Shown: one piece after another, positions 24,223 through 33,045 of the stretch | Position numbering within the stretch: position 1 is the stretch's first letter | Layout of the letters: each line of letters starts with the position of its first letter | Notes under the pieces: model-generated | Told to the model about the DNA's origin: nothing | Seen by the model: only the letters and a program-made list of their open reading frames with translations | Databases searched by the model: none | NCBI GenBank assembly: GCA_022782265.1 | Contig: JALFOM010000101.1 | Span: 1 to 64,000, forward strand | Source: Clostridiales bacterium | GTDB lineage: Bacteria; Bacillota; Clostridia; Oscillospirales; Oscillospiraceae | DNA: 64,000 nt | Reading direction: 5' to 3' | Made by a program: the position numbers and the translations under genes

Positions 24223-24699
24223 ATGACAAAAACTTTGGTGGCCTATTTTTCCGCAACCGGCACCACCGCGCAGGCGGCGAAGCTTCTGGCAAAAGCGGCA
24301 GGCGCAGACCTCTATGAGATCAGGCCCGCTGTGCCCTACACAAAGGCCGATTTGAACTGGATGGACGACAAGAGCCGCAGCAGTCTGGAGATGCACGACC
24401 CCTCCTCCCGCCCGGCAATCGCGGGTCGGGCTGAAAACATGGACGCCTATGACCGGATTTTTCTGGGCTTTCCCATCTGGTGGTACGTTGCGCCCGCCAT
24501 GATCAACAGCTTTTTGGAAAGCTATGATTTTTCGGGCAAGACCATCATTCTGTTTGCCACCTCCGGGGGCAGCGGCTTTGGAAAGACCGTGGAAGGGCTG
24601 AAAAACAGCGTCTCTCCCACGGCCCGGATCAGGGAAGGCCGTCTGCTGAACGGCCGCCTTTCCGAGAGCGAATTGCGCGCCTGGGTCCAGGCCCTGTAA
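24223..24699 (+). CDS. Flavodoxin
   Basis: 158 residues with the FMN phosphate loop YFSATGTTAQAA at the N terminus and the second flavin loop FLGFPIWWYVAPAMINSF. The length is that of a short flavodoxin. It would carry electrons to or from the flavin reductase in the same operon. The gene is 3 bp after the CMD-cupin gene and ends the operon before a strong terminator. Confidence 0.9.
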   Translation: MTKTLVAYFSATGTTAQAAKLLAKAAGADLYEIRPAVPYTKADLNWMDDKSRSSLEMHDPSSRPAIAGRAENMDAYDRIFLGFPIWWYVAPAMINSFLESYDFSGKTIILFATSGGSGFGKTVEGLKNSVSPTARIREGRLLNGRLSESELRAWVQAL

Positions 24700-24710
24700 T
24701 TGAAATGAAT

Positions 24711-24752
24711 AGAGGACAGCTTCGTTTTATAGGGAAGCTGTCCTCTGTTTTT
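24711..24752 (+). terminator. Intrinsic terminator of the MerR-controlled operon
   Basis: Perfect 13-bp stem (24711-24723 with 24734-24746), 10-nt loop, then GTTTTT. Confidence 0.92.
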
Positions 24753-24765
24753 ATCTGTGCCTATG

Positions 24766-25836
24766 TCACGCGCTTTTCCACAGGTGGATGACGCCACGGT
24801 CGTTGAGCTGGCGCAGGGTGACGAAAAGAATGGGGAAAAGCAGCATACCCCAGACGCGCCACACCCGCCAGCCCACATACATGGCCAGCAGGGAGGGCAG
24901 CGGGTCCAGGCCGATCTGGTCGCCTAAGAGCTTTGCCTGGACGCAGCTGCGCACCAGATTCACCACGCCCCAGCAGATGAGAAGGCCGATACCCCGGGCC
25001 GTGTCCCCCAGAATGAAGCTGTATACCGCCCAGGGCACCAGCACGATCCCGGTGCCGAACACCGGCAGGGCGTCCACAAAGGCGGTGAGGACGGCGATCA
25101 TGGCTGCACCCTTTACCTTCAGGAGCAGGAAGGCCGCCAGAAGCTCGAAAAAGGTCATGGCCATCAAAATGAGCTGGGCGCGGAGCCAGCCGCCGAAGCT
25201 GCTTTTCAGATCCTGTCCCAGCCCCTCCGCCCGGCGGCGGAGGCTGTCCGGCAGCTGGGCGGAGAGAAAGGCCAGGGTTTTCGGATAGGAAGCGGAGAGT
25301 AGATAGGTGCCAATCCCGGCGGTGACGGCAAAAAGCAGGAAGTCCGGGCTGCTCTGGGCCGCCCGGGTAAGGACGTCCAGCACCCACTGGGACAGGGCGG
25401 CGGGGATGCTGTAAAGGCTCTCCGCCACCGCGTCAAGGGCGGTCTTCAGGTAGCGGGAGACCTCCTCCGGCGCTGTGGCCACATAGGCGAACACCCGGCT
25501 TTCCAGCTCTCCCAGCTGTCTGGACAGGGAGTCGGCCAGCTCCGGCACGCAGGCGGCAAAGTCCGTCAGGGCGGAGATCCCCCGGTAGCTGAGCCACACC
25601 GCCAGGGCCGACACCAGCGTCAGCACCGCAAGGCTCATCATCATGGCCGCCACGCTGCGGCGAAGCCCCCGGCGGCACAGGCTCCTTACTCCCGGCTCCA
25701 TCAGCGCCGCCGCGGCAAAAGCCACAATAAACGGCGCGGTCCAGGGCAGGAGAAAGCGCACCAGCAGCCAGATGCCGCCCACCAGCACACCGCCCCAAAG
25801 CAGCGCCGCAAAGCACTTTGCCGCCCTCTGCTGCAT
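24766..25836 (-). CDS. ytvI: YtvI-type sporulation membrane protein, AI-2E transporter family
   Basis: 356 residues. The predicted topology of AI-2E family permeases is visible: three N-terminal helices, a central ~100-residue soluble segment rich in Ala/Leu, and a hydrophobic C-terminal half with FVDALPVFGTGIVLVPWA. Length and N terminus resemble the sporulation protein YtvI rather than TqsA. Substrate and role are unknown. The ATG at 25836 follows AAAGGGGG; a longer open frame to 26019 runs through the MITE-like repeat and is rejected. It stands alone. Confidence 0.8.
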   Translation of the reverse strand: MQQRAAKCFAALLWGGVLVGGIWLLVRFLLPWTAPFIVAFAAAALMEPGVRSLCRRGLRRSVAAMMMSLAVLTLVSALAVWLSYRGISALTDFAACVPELADSLSRQLGELESRVFAYVATAPEEVSRYLKTALDAVAESLYSIPAALSQWVLDVLTRAAQSSPDFLLFAVTAGIGTYLLSASYPKTLAFLSAQLPDSLRRRAEGLGQDLKSSFGGWLRAQLILMAMTFFELLAAFLLLKVKGAAMIAVLTAFVDALPVFGTGIVLVPWAVYSFILGDTARGIGLLICWGVVNLVRSCVQAKLLGDQIGLDPLPSLLAMYVGWRVWRVWGMLLFPILFVTLRQLNDRGVIHLWKSA

Positions 25837-25900
25837 GACCTTTCCCCCTTTACGCCGCAAATATGTACTACAAGTGTTCTGTCCATTTTTGTCCCGCTTA

Positions 25901-26061
25901 ATACTAATTCTTGATTGAAAGATTGAATCAGCAGCGAAGGGATATTGATGCAAGACAAGGCAGAGGAACGCAGCCATACTTTGTGTATGGCAAGTGACGA
26001 TAACGCTGTATTGCGTCAATAGACCAAGCGGATATTAAAGATTGAAATCAAGAATTAGTAT
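25901..26061. mobile_element. Foldable MITE-like element with 16-bp perfect terminal inverted repeats
   Basis: ATACTAATTCTTGATT (25901-25916) is repeated inverted at 26046-26061. The 161-bp body has no gene and folds as one long imperfect hairpin whose tip is GCCATAC-TTTGT-GTATGGC (25973-25991). It lies between ytvI and the aspartokinase gene. Size, perfect ends and whole-element dyad symmetry are typical of miniature inverted-repeat transposable elements. No target duplication is obvious. Confidence 0.7.
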
Positions 26062-26137
26062 CGTTCCCTCAGGAACCCGGCCGGGGCGGGGCGTATATAA
26101 TGGGGTGAGCTTTGTTTACATTATGGGAGGAATCCTC

Positions 26138-27100
26138 ATGCTGATCATACAGAAATTCGGCGGCAGCTCTCTTGCCAGCCTGGAAAAGCTGCGCCGGGCG
26201 GCAGAGCTGTGCCTGGACGCCCGGCGGGAAGGACACGATATCGTGGCGGTGGTGTCCGCCATGGGGGACACCACCGACGACCTGCTTGAACTTGCCCACA
26301 GGATATCCCCGTCCCCTCCGCCCCGGGAGCTGGACGCGCTGCTGAGTACCGGGGAACAGCAGTCGGCGGCGCTGCTGGCCATCATGCTGGAGAGCCTGGG
26401 TCAGAGCGCCCGCTCCTTCACCGGCTGGCAGGCGGGCTTGTTCACCTGCGGCGGACACGGAGACGCGCGGATTGCCCTGATGCTGCCCGCCCGGCTGCGC
26501 TCGGCGCTGAACGCGGGACATATTGCCGTTGTCAGCGGCTTTCAGGGCCTTGACGGCGCAGGGGACATAAGCACGCTGGGCCGGGGCGGCTCCGACACCA
26601 CAGCGGTGGCCCTGGCCGCCGCCATGGAGGCGGACCGCTGCATGATCTACACCGATGTGGACGGGATCTGCACCGCGGACCCAAGGCTTGTGGAAAACGC
26701 AGACTTTCTGCCCGCCATTGATTATACCGACATGCTGAGGCTGGCCCGGGCCGGGTCCCAGGTGCTCCACTCCCGCTCGGTGGAGCTGGCCATGGAGTAC
26801 GGCGTGGAGATACGGCTTTTGTCCTCGCTCACCGGCGCCGGCGGCTCTGTGGTGAAAGCTCTGCCGGAAGAGGAGCGGCCGGCGTTTGCCGGGGTGACGC
26901 GGAACATCCACGACAGCACTGTCACACTGGTGGGCCGGGCCGTGGACGCAGGCACCCTGTCGGCCCTGGTGCTGATGCTGGCGAAGGAGGGCGTAATGGT
27001 CCTTGGCGGCAGCGTGGAGGAGGGCGCGGTCTCCGTCAAAGTCGCCCCGGAGCAGCTTCTCCCCACATTGCTGCTGATCCACGCCCACATTTTCGGATAA
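26138..27100 (+). CDS. Aspartate kinase, short form
   Basis: 320 residues. It would phosphorylate aspartate, the first step to lysine, threonine and methionine. The kinase domain is complete: KFGGSSLAS at the N terminus, SGFQGLDGAGDISTLGRGGSDTTA and YTDVDGICTADPRLV. Only about 70 residues follow, room for a single ACT-like unit, whereas usual aspartokinases (~400 residues or more) carry two. Feedback regulation may be altered or lost. GGGAGG precedes the ATG at 26138; the upstream open frame crosses the MITE end. No lysine riboswitch is visible. Another complete aspartokinase may exist elsewhere. Confidence 0.85.
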   Translation: MLIIQKFGGSSLASLEKLRRAAELCLDARREGHDIVAVVSAMGDTTDDLLELAHRISPSPPPRELDALLSTGEQQSAALLAIMLESLGQSARSFTGWQAGLFTCGGHGDARIALMLPARLRSALNAGHIAVVSGFQGLDGAGDISTLGRGGSDTTAVALAAAMEADRCMIYTDVDGICTADPRLVENADFLPAIDYTDMLRLARAGSQVLHSRSVELAMEYGVEIRLLSSLTGAGGSVVKALPEEERPAFAGVTRNIHDSTVTLVGRAVDAGTLSALVLMLAKEGVMVLGGSVEEGAVSVKVAPEQLLPTLLLIHAHIFG

Positions 27101-27101
27101 T

Positions 27102-27145
27102 AATTCCGGGGCTTCGTTCAGAAGCTCCGGAATTGCTTATTTTTT
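27102..27145 (+). terminator. Terminator after the aspartokinase gene
   Basis: A 14-bp stem (27102-27115 with 27121-27134, one G-T wobble), 5-nt loop, then a T run at 27139-27145 that overlaps the end of the convergent PAP2 gene. Confidence 0.8.
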
Positions 27146-28003
27146 CAGTTTGGGGAAACAGGCGCACACGGCGATCAGGGAGATCAGCCCCACGGCAAAG
27201 CCGGCCATGGTGTCCGTCAGATGGTGGGCGCCCATGATGATCCGGGACAGGGCAACCAGCGCCGCCCAGATGAAGCCTGTGAGAAACAGCGCCGTCTGTT
27301 TGCCCTCCAGCTTCGAACTGAGCTTGGGAAGCAGGCACAGCAGCATCAGGGCGGAGGCATTGGCGGTGTGGCCGGAGGGAAAGCTCTTGAACTCCTCCGC
27401 CGCCACGCCGGCGGCCACCAGCGCGTCCCGCAGGTCCGTGCCCGGCTGCCACCAGGGCAGAAAACAGGCCCGCTCATCCACGGCCACAAGCCGCATCCGG
27501 GGCCTTCCCCAGGGGATCTTGATCAGATTCACCACCAGGATGTCGGCAAAAACCACCAGCAGGAATACCGCCGCCACCCGGAGCACTGTGCCCCGGTCCG
27601 CATCGCGGCAGAGCCGCAGGATCCCCCCTGCGGCAAGGGCGGTACAGGCAATGCCGATCACGGCGGACAGGCCCGGGGAGATATGCAGATACCCCGTCGG
27701 GAGCACCGCGGCCATGGACGCGCCGAACAGGAGCAGCACACACCCGGCAAGGACCTGCAGGATACCTCTCAGCCGCTTTTCCCGGTTTCGGGCGGAGATC
27801 AGCATGGCTCCCGCCGCGGCAAAGCCCAGGGCCGCCGGGTATTCGCCGAAGGCGGCAAAGAACAGGCCCAAAACACTGCTCTGGTTATAGAGCGCCCGGG
27901 AGATGGGATAGTCCCATACAGAGCCGATCACCATCATCACCAGCAGAAAAGCGCCGGCGCAGAGAAGAACCCGCTTTGCCGGCAGGGGCCGTGTTCCTTC
28001 CAT
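27137..28003 (-). CDS. PAP2-superfamily membrane phosphatase
   Basis: 288 residues with six or more membrane helices. The three catalytic motifs of the lipid-phosphatase/PAP2 family are present: KIPWGRPRMR (K-x6-RP variant), FPSGHTANASAL (PSGH) and SRIIMGAHHLTD (SR-x5-H). It probably dephosphorylates a lipid phosphate such as undecaprenyl diphosphate or phosphatidic acid at the outer membrane face. The ATG follows the esterase stop codon directly (TAAATG), so the two genes are coupled. Confidence 0.9.
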   Translation of the reverse strand: MEGTRPLPAKRVLLCAGAFLLVMMVIGSVWDYPISRALYNQSSVLGLFFAAFGEYPAALGFAAAGAMLISARNREKRLRGILQVLAGCVLLLFGASMAAVLPTGYLHISPGLSAVIGIACTALAAGGILRLCRDADRGTVLRVAAVFLLVVFADILVVNLIKIPWGRPRMRLVAVDERACFLPWWQPGTDLRDALVAAGVAAEEFKSFPSGHTANASALMLLCLLPKLSSKLEGKQTALFLTGFIWAALVALSRIIMGAHHLTDTMAGFAVGLISLIAVCACFPKLKK

Positions 28004-29125
28004 TTACAGTACCTCCCGCATCATATCCGCGATCTCGCTCATCAGGTCCTCGCCCTGGGGCATAACGCCGATCTGGTCGGCAAAGCCGTGGCCCAGTCCC
28101 CGGTAGACGATGGTTTTGATCCTGACGCCGGCCTTGACCGCGTGGCGGGCATAGGCGATGTCCTCAAAGGCGAGAAAATCGTGTTCGCCAAAAGCCAGCA
28201 GCGTGGGCGGCAGATCGTGGAAATCGTCCATGAGGGGAGAGGCATAGATATGCTCCGGAGACAGATAGCCCTGGAGATATACGCTCTCCAGCATGTTTTC
28301 GCTTCCGTTGGCCAAGGAGTCCATCATTTTATACATGCACTCCACCAGCTTTCTCCGGCGCTTCAGGGCGTGGTATTTGGCCGTGTCCGCCCCCTGATAA
28401 AATTCCGTATGCTTGCCGGACATGTTCACCGAGGGGTAGATCAGGGCCTGAAGGCCCACCATGCCGGTCCCCTCTTCCCTGTCGCGCAGGGCGATTGCGG
28501 CGGCCAGGTTGCCGCCTGCGGAGTCGCCGCTGACCGCCAGCTTCTTTTTCGCCGCGCCCAGCTCCTCCGCGTGCTCATAGGCCCAGCGGGTAACTGCCCA
28601 GCAGTCGTCCAGAGGCTGGGGATAGTGGGCCTCCGGGCAGAGCCGGTAATCCACGTTCAGCACCACGCAGTCCAGGTCCCGGACCAGCACCTTGCACATC
28701 TGCTCCACAATATCCAGGCCGCCGCCGAAAAAGCCGCCGCCGTGGTAATACACCAGCATGGGCAGATCGACCCCGGCGTTGCTGCGCTTATAGACGCGGA
28801 CAGGCACCCCGTATCCGTCGGCGCTGTTTACCGTGACGCAGCGGGTGTCCACCCCTTCGGTCACCACATAGTCGCCCTTGTACTGGGAGAACATCTTCCT
28901 GGGCATGGCGATCTGATCCTCAACCGTGGCGTTCTTCCTGGGCTTGGGCATGAAGTGCATCAGCAGCGGCATAAAGCGCATGGCCTTATACAGTCTGGGA
29001 TCAATCTCGCCGTCGCCTCCGCCCTCGGGTATGGGCTTGACCAGAACGGGCACGCCTTCATAGTCTGTTTCGTACTGTCCCTGTCTGATCTTGTCCAGCA
29101 GAGACACATCATATCTGCGCGGCAT
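28004..29125 (-). CDS. Alpha/beta hydrolase, hormone-sensitive-lipase-type esterase
   Basis: 373 residues. HGGGFFGGG near residue 128 forms the oxyanion hole and GDSAGGNLAAA holds the nucleophile S202; GLGHGF near the C terminus supplies the catalytic His and an upstream Asp is in GEHDFLAFED. This is the HSL (family IV) fold that hydrolyses short-chain esters such as acetylated glycosides; the substrate is unknown. The ATG at 29125 follows AGGAGG. The open frame runs on to 30382 but that part is antisense to the AraC gene. It is divergent from an AraC regulator, which may control it. Confidence 0.88.
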   Translation of the reverse strand: MPRRYDVSLLDKIRQGQYETDYEGVPVLVKPIPEGGGDGEIDPRLYKAMRFMPLLMHFMPKPRKNATVEDQIAMPRKMFSQYKGDYVVTEGVDTRCVTVNSADGYGVPVRVYKRSNAGVDLPMLVYYHGGGFFGGGLDIVEQMCKVLVRDLDCVVLNVDYRLCPEAHYPQPLDDCWAVTRWAYEHAEELGAAKKKLAVSGDSAGGNLAAAIALRDREEGTGMVGLQALIYPSVNMSGKHTEFYQGADTAKYHALKRRRKLVECMYKMMDSLANGSENMLESVYLQGYLSPEHIYASPLMDDFHDLPPTLLAFGEHDFLAFEDIAYARHAVKAGVRIKTIVYRGLGHGFADQIGVMPQGEDLMSEIADMMREVL

Positions 29126-29242
29126 AGCAGTTCCTCCTGAAGTTAAATTTCTTGTTTTTGTCTTCTTATTTTTAACATACCACAGCATATTGACAAAGTA
29201 TTTCAGAAATGTTAGCTTTATTTCAAAAAAGGCGGTGATTTT

Positions 29243-30460
29243 ATGGACACAGAAAGCTGCATCGCCATGTGCCGGAGCATGGCAAAGGCTTACAGCACCG
29301 GGGTCCGGCTGTTTGAGAAGGATTTCTGCGTATACTATTATTCCGTAAGCCATATTCTCCCGGATCCGCTGGGCCCCTACCTGCATCAGATCCTGGACTC
29401 CGGGGAAGAGGCCGGGATCATCACCACGCCCCTGTACCAGTTTTACGGCTTTCTGACCCTTCCCGGCGGTCAGCGGATGATCCTGGGCCCCACCCATATG
29501 CTCAAGGAGGACACCCGGGAGCTGAAGCTGATGCTGGCCATGCTGGACGTGGCGCCGGAGGCGCAGGAGGAGTATCTCCGTCTGCTGCGCAGCTGCCCCA
29601 TCATCAGCGCGGATCGCTTCGCCTGGCTGCTGGCCTCCATGTCCACCGCCCTGTGGGGCCGCCCCTTCCCGGTGGAAAAGGTATGGCTTCAGATCCGGCC
29701 GGAGAGCAGTCAGACGGCGGTACAGGCCGGTTATGCCAAACGGCAGCTGGACTCTGCCGACGACACCCATCTGCGGCAGACCGTTCAGCAGAGCTACGCC
29801 TGGGAGCAGCTGATCCTGTCCTATGTGGAGAACGGGCAGCCGGAGCTGCTGCGGGAGCTGTTCAGCGCGCCGCCCAATATTTCGGCAGGGCGCATCGCCC
29901 ACGATGAGCTGCGTCAGGCCAAAAACATGGGCATCTGTACTGCCGCTGTCGTATCCCGGGCGGCAATCGGCGGCGGGCTGGACGTCCAGCAGGCCTTCAG
30001 CATGTCCGACCTGTATATTCAAAAGCTGGAGCTGCTGCGGGATATCTCCGCCGTTGAGCGGCTGGACCGGGAGATGCTGCTGGATTTTGCCGGGCAGGTG
30101 GCAAAGCTGCACCGCCCAGTGGGCGGGGAGAGCCGCTTTTTCCGCATGTGCGCCCAGTATGTGTCGGAAAACCTGTTCTCCAGCATCCGGGCCCAGCAGA
30201 TGGCGGACGCCCTGGGCTATACCAGAGCCTATCTGTGTACCCGCTTCAAGCAGGAGGCCGGGATCTCCCTGTCCCGGTATATCCAGCAGGAAAAAATCGC
30301 GGAGGCCAGGCGCCTGCTCCAGTTTACAGACCAGGGTCTGGGGGAGATCGCCGCTCTGCTGGATTTTTCCTCCCAAAGCCATTTTCAGACGGTATTTCGC
30401 AAAGTCACCGGAGAAACGCCTATGGTCTACCGTCGCCGTACCAGACTCACGGTAAATTAA
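29243..30460 (+). CDS. AraC-family transcriptional regulator
   Basis: 405 residues. The last ~100 hold two helix-turn-helix units typical of AraC proteins (QQMADALGYTRAYLCTRFKQEAGISL and LGEIAALLDFSSQSHFQTVFRKVTG). The ~290-residue N-terminal part resembles the sensor region of AraC regulators in Clostridia near carbohydrate genes but has no assignable ligand domain. It lies between the divergent esterase and the downstream beta-glucosidase gene, so glycoside-related control is likely, not shown. Ribosome site AAGGCGG. Confidence 0.87.
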   Translation: MDTESCIAMCRSMAKAYSTGVRLFEKDFCVYYYSVSHILPDPLGPYLHQILDSGEEAGIITTPLYQFYGFLTLPGGQRMILGPTHMLKEDTRELKLMLAMLDVAPEAQEEYLRLLRSCPIISADRFAWLLASMSTALWGRPFPVEKVWLQIRPESSQTAVQAGYAKRQLDSADDTHLRQTVQQSYAWEQLILSYVENGQPELLRELFSAPPNISAGRIAHDELRQAKNMGICTAAVVSRAAIGGGLDVQQAFSMSDLYIQKLELLRDISAVERLDREMLLDFAGQVAKLHRPVGGESRFFRMCAQYVSENLFSSIRAQQMADALGYTRAYLCTRFKQEAGISLSRYIQQEKIAEARRLLQFTDQGLGEIAALLDFSSQSHFQTVFRKVTGETPMVYRRRTRLTVN

Positions 30461-30569
30461 CGCATATTTTTGAAATCAATCCATAAAATCTGCAATCATT
30501 CTGTTTCCAATTCTGCTAAGATAAAGGCAAAACGATAAACCGCAAATTTGTCAGGAAAGGATGAGAATC

Positions 30570-32969
30570 ATGGAAAACGCATTACAGCAAAAGGCCCGGG
30601 CGCTTGTGGCGCAGATGACGCTGGAGGAAAAGGCCTCCCTGTGCTCCGGGAAAAATTTCTGGGAGAGCAAGGCCGTGGAGCGGCTGGGCGTCAGCTCCTT
30701 CATGCTCACCGACGGCCCCCACGGGCTGAGAAAACAGGCGGGGGAGGCCGACCACCTGGGGCTGAACCAGTCTGTACCCGCCACCTGCTTCCCGCCGGCG
30801 GCGGCTTCTTCCTGCTGCTTTGACCCGGAGCTGATGGAACGGATGGGACAGGCCATGGGCGACGAATGCCGGGCGGAAAAGGTGGGCGTGATTCTGGGCC
30901 CTGCCCTCAACATCAAGCGCAGCCCCCTGTGCGGACGGAATTTTGAATACTTTTCCGAGGACCCCCTGCTCTCCGGTGAAATCGCTGCCGGTCTGGTCCG
31001 GGGCATCCAGAGCCGGAACGTGGGCGCCTGCCTGAAGCACTACCTGGCCAACAACCAGGAGCGGGCCCGTGTCAGCTCCAGCTCCGTCATCGACGAGCGG
31101 GCTCTGCGGGAGATCTATCTGGCCGGCTTTGAAACGGCGGTGAAGAAGGCCCAGCCCTGGACGATGATGTGTTCTTACAACATGATTAACGGCGTCTATG
31201 CCTCCGATAACAAACGGCTGATGACCGACGTGCCCCGGGGCGAATGGGGCTTTACGGGCGCCATCATGACCGACTGGGGCGCCATGAACGACCGGGTGGA
31301 GGCCATCAGGGCCGGACTTGACCTGGAGATGCCCGGCCCCTGCGACGGCAACGACGCGCTGATCGTCCAGGCCGTCCGGGAGGGACGGCTGGACGAGGAG
31401 CATGTAGACCTCTGTGCCGCCCGGGTGACGGAGCTTGCCCTGCGTGTGGCGCAGAATACCGCCGCTTCCTACGACAAGGCCGCCCACCACGAGCTGGCCC
31501 GGCAGGTGGCCCGGGAGAGCGCCGTGCTGCTGCGCAAAGGCTCCGCGCTGCCCCTGAAGAAGGGCGCAAAGCTTGCCGTCATCGGCGACTTTGCCAAAAA
31601 CCCCCGGTATCAGGGCGCAGGCTCCAGCAAAATCAATCCCACCCAGCTCACCAGTCTCTGCGACGCGCTGGACGGGAGAAAAATTGAATATACCTACGCC
31701 CAGGGCTTTGCCGCCGAGGGCAAGCCTGACGAGGCTCTTGTGGATGAAGCGGTAAGGGCCGCCAGAGGGGCCGATGTGGCCGTTGTGATGCTGGGTCTGC
31801 CCGACAGCTTTGAGAGTGAGGGCTTTGACCGCGCCCACATGGACCTGCCCGAAAACCAGACGTTGCTGATGTCCGCGCTGATCCAAACCGGCACGCCCCT
31901 GGCCGTGGTGCTCAGCACCGGCGCGGCGGTGCTGCTGCCCTGGCGTGAGCAGGTGGACAGCATTCTGCTGATGTACCTGGGCGGGCAGAACAGCGGCAGC
32001 GCGGTTCTGGACCTGCTGCTGGGCGATGCCTCCCCCTGCGGCCATCTTGCCGAGACCTGGCCCCTGGCGCTGGAGGACACCCCCTGCCAGGGCTTCTACG
32101 GGAACAAGGGCAACGTGGAGTACCGGGAGAGCGTCTATGTGGGCTACCGCTATTATGACAAGGCGGGCAAGGAAGTGGCCTACCCCTTCGGCCACGGCCT
32201 GAGCTACACCAGCTTTGCCTATTCCGATTTAAAGCTGTCCGCAGCGGAAATCAACGAAAACGACAGTCTGACCGTCAGCGTAACCGTGACCAACACCGGC
32301 GACATGTCCGGCAAGGAGGTCGTCCAGCTCTATATTGCGCCCCCCTGCGACGGAATATTCCGCCCGGTGCGCGAGCTGCGCGCCTTTGCCAAGGTGGAGC
32401 TGGACCCCGGCGAGAGCCGGGATGTCTCCCTCACGCTGGATCGCCGCGCCTTTGCCTACTATGACACCCAGGGCGGAGACTGGCGCGTGGACAGCGGCGT
32501 ATACACCGTCCAGCTGGGCTCCTCCAGCCGGGATATCCGCCTGAGCCAGCCTGTCACCGTACACGGCGCGGCAGCCAACACGGAAATCAACAGCAAGGTT
32601 CCCGCGTACTGCGACCCGGCCGCCTGCTGGCCCGTCCCCAAAGCGCAGTTTGAGGTGCTGCTGGGCCACCCTGTCCCGGCAGAGCGGAGCCTCCGTCCCT
32701 TCTCCGCCAACTCCACGCTGAGCGAGGTTCAGGCCAGCTTTGCGGGCCGCCTGTTTTACCGGGCGATCAGGAAGAATGTGTCCAAGCAGTTCGGCAGCGG
32801 CGCAGGCATGGAGGAGTTCACCAAAATCATCGACGCCATGCTGGAGGACATGCCCATCCGGCAGCTGGCCATGCTCTCCGGCGGCGCGCTGACACCCGGC
32901 GTAATGGCAGGCCTGGTGGACATGATGAACGGCCACTATATCCGTGGTCTGAAGAAAATGAAGGGCTGA
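30570..32969 (+). CDS. Glycoside hydrolase family 3 beta-glucosidase
   Basis: 799 residues with no signal peptide, so cytosolic. Order: GH3 barrel (~1-290) with the nucleophile D235 in IMTDWGAMND, the (alpha/beta)6 sandwich (~330-530) and a fibronectin-III-like domain (~570-650). The last ~140 residues are an extra helical region. It releases terminal beta-linked glucose or a related sugar from oligosaccharides imported by the cell; linkage specificity is not evident. Of two near ATGs, 30570 is favoured because the first (30561) lies directly against the ribosome site. It follows the AraC regulator by ~110 bp and ends before a strong terminator. Confidence 0.92.
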   Translation: MENALQQKARALVAQMTLEEKASLCSGKNFWESKAVERLGVSSFMLTDGPHGLRKQAGEADHLGLNQSVPATCFPPAAASSCCFDPELMERMGQAMGDECRAEKVGVILGPALNIKRSPLCGRNFEYFSEDPLLSGEIAAGLVRGIQSRNVGACLKHYLANNQERARVSSSSVIDERALREIYLAGFETAVKKAQPWTMMCSYNMINGVYASDNKRLMTDVPRGEWGFTGAIMTDWGAMNDRVEAIRAGLDLEMPGPCDGNDALIVQAVREGRLDEEHVDLCAARVTELALRVAQNTAASYDKAAHHELARQVARESAVLLRKGSALPLKKGAKLAVIGDFAKNPRYQGAGSSKINPTQLTSLCDALDGRKIEYTYAQGFAAEGKPDEALVDEAVRAARGADVAVVMLGLPDSFESEGFDRAHMDLPENQTLLMSALIQTGTPLAVVLSTGAAVLLPWREQVDSILLMYLGGQNSGSAVLDLLLGDASPCGHLAETWPLALEDTPCQGFYGNKGNVEYRESVYVGYRYYDKAGKEVAYPFGHGLSYTSFAYSDLKLSAAEINENDSLTVSVTVTNTGDMSGKEVVQLYIAPPCDGIFRPVRELRAFAKVELDPGESRDVSLTLDRRAFAYYDTQGGDWRVDSGVYTVQLGSSSRDIRLSQPVTVHGAAANTEINSKVPAYCDPAACWPVPKAQFEVLLGHPVPAERSLRPFSANSTLSEVQASFAGRLFYRAIRKNVSKQFGSGAGMEEFTKIIDAMLEDMPIRQLAMLSGGALTPGVMAGLVDMMNGHYIRGLKKMKG

Positions 32970-32985
32970 TATCCATTTCAACACA

Positions 32986-33035
32986 CAAAAAGCAGTCCGG
33001 AACCGGGAAAACCCGATTCCGGACTGCTTTTTGTT
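32986..33035. terminator. Bidirectional terminator between the GH3 gene and the PurN-like gene
   Basis: Perfect 17-bp inverted repeat (32986-33002 with 33017-33033) flanked by A and T runs, placed between convergent genes. Confidence 0.93.
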
Positions 33036-33045
33036 CTATAATGAA

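Noticed and set aside
24766..26019. 417-residue version of YtvI starting at 26019
   Set aside because: The first 61 codons run through the MITE-like inverted repeat; the ATG at 25836 has a good ribosome site.
25837..26137. Lysine riboswitch ahead of aspartokinase
   Set aside because: No conserved lysine-aptamer segments are seen; the space is mostly the MITE-like element.
29126..30382. N-terminal extension of the esterase gene giving a 792-residue frame
   Set aside because: It is antisense to the AraC regulator gene, whose protein is clearly conserved, and a strong ribosome site marks the ATG at 29125.
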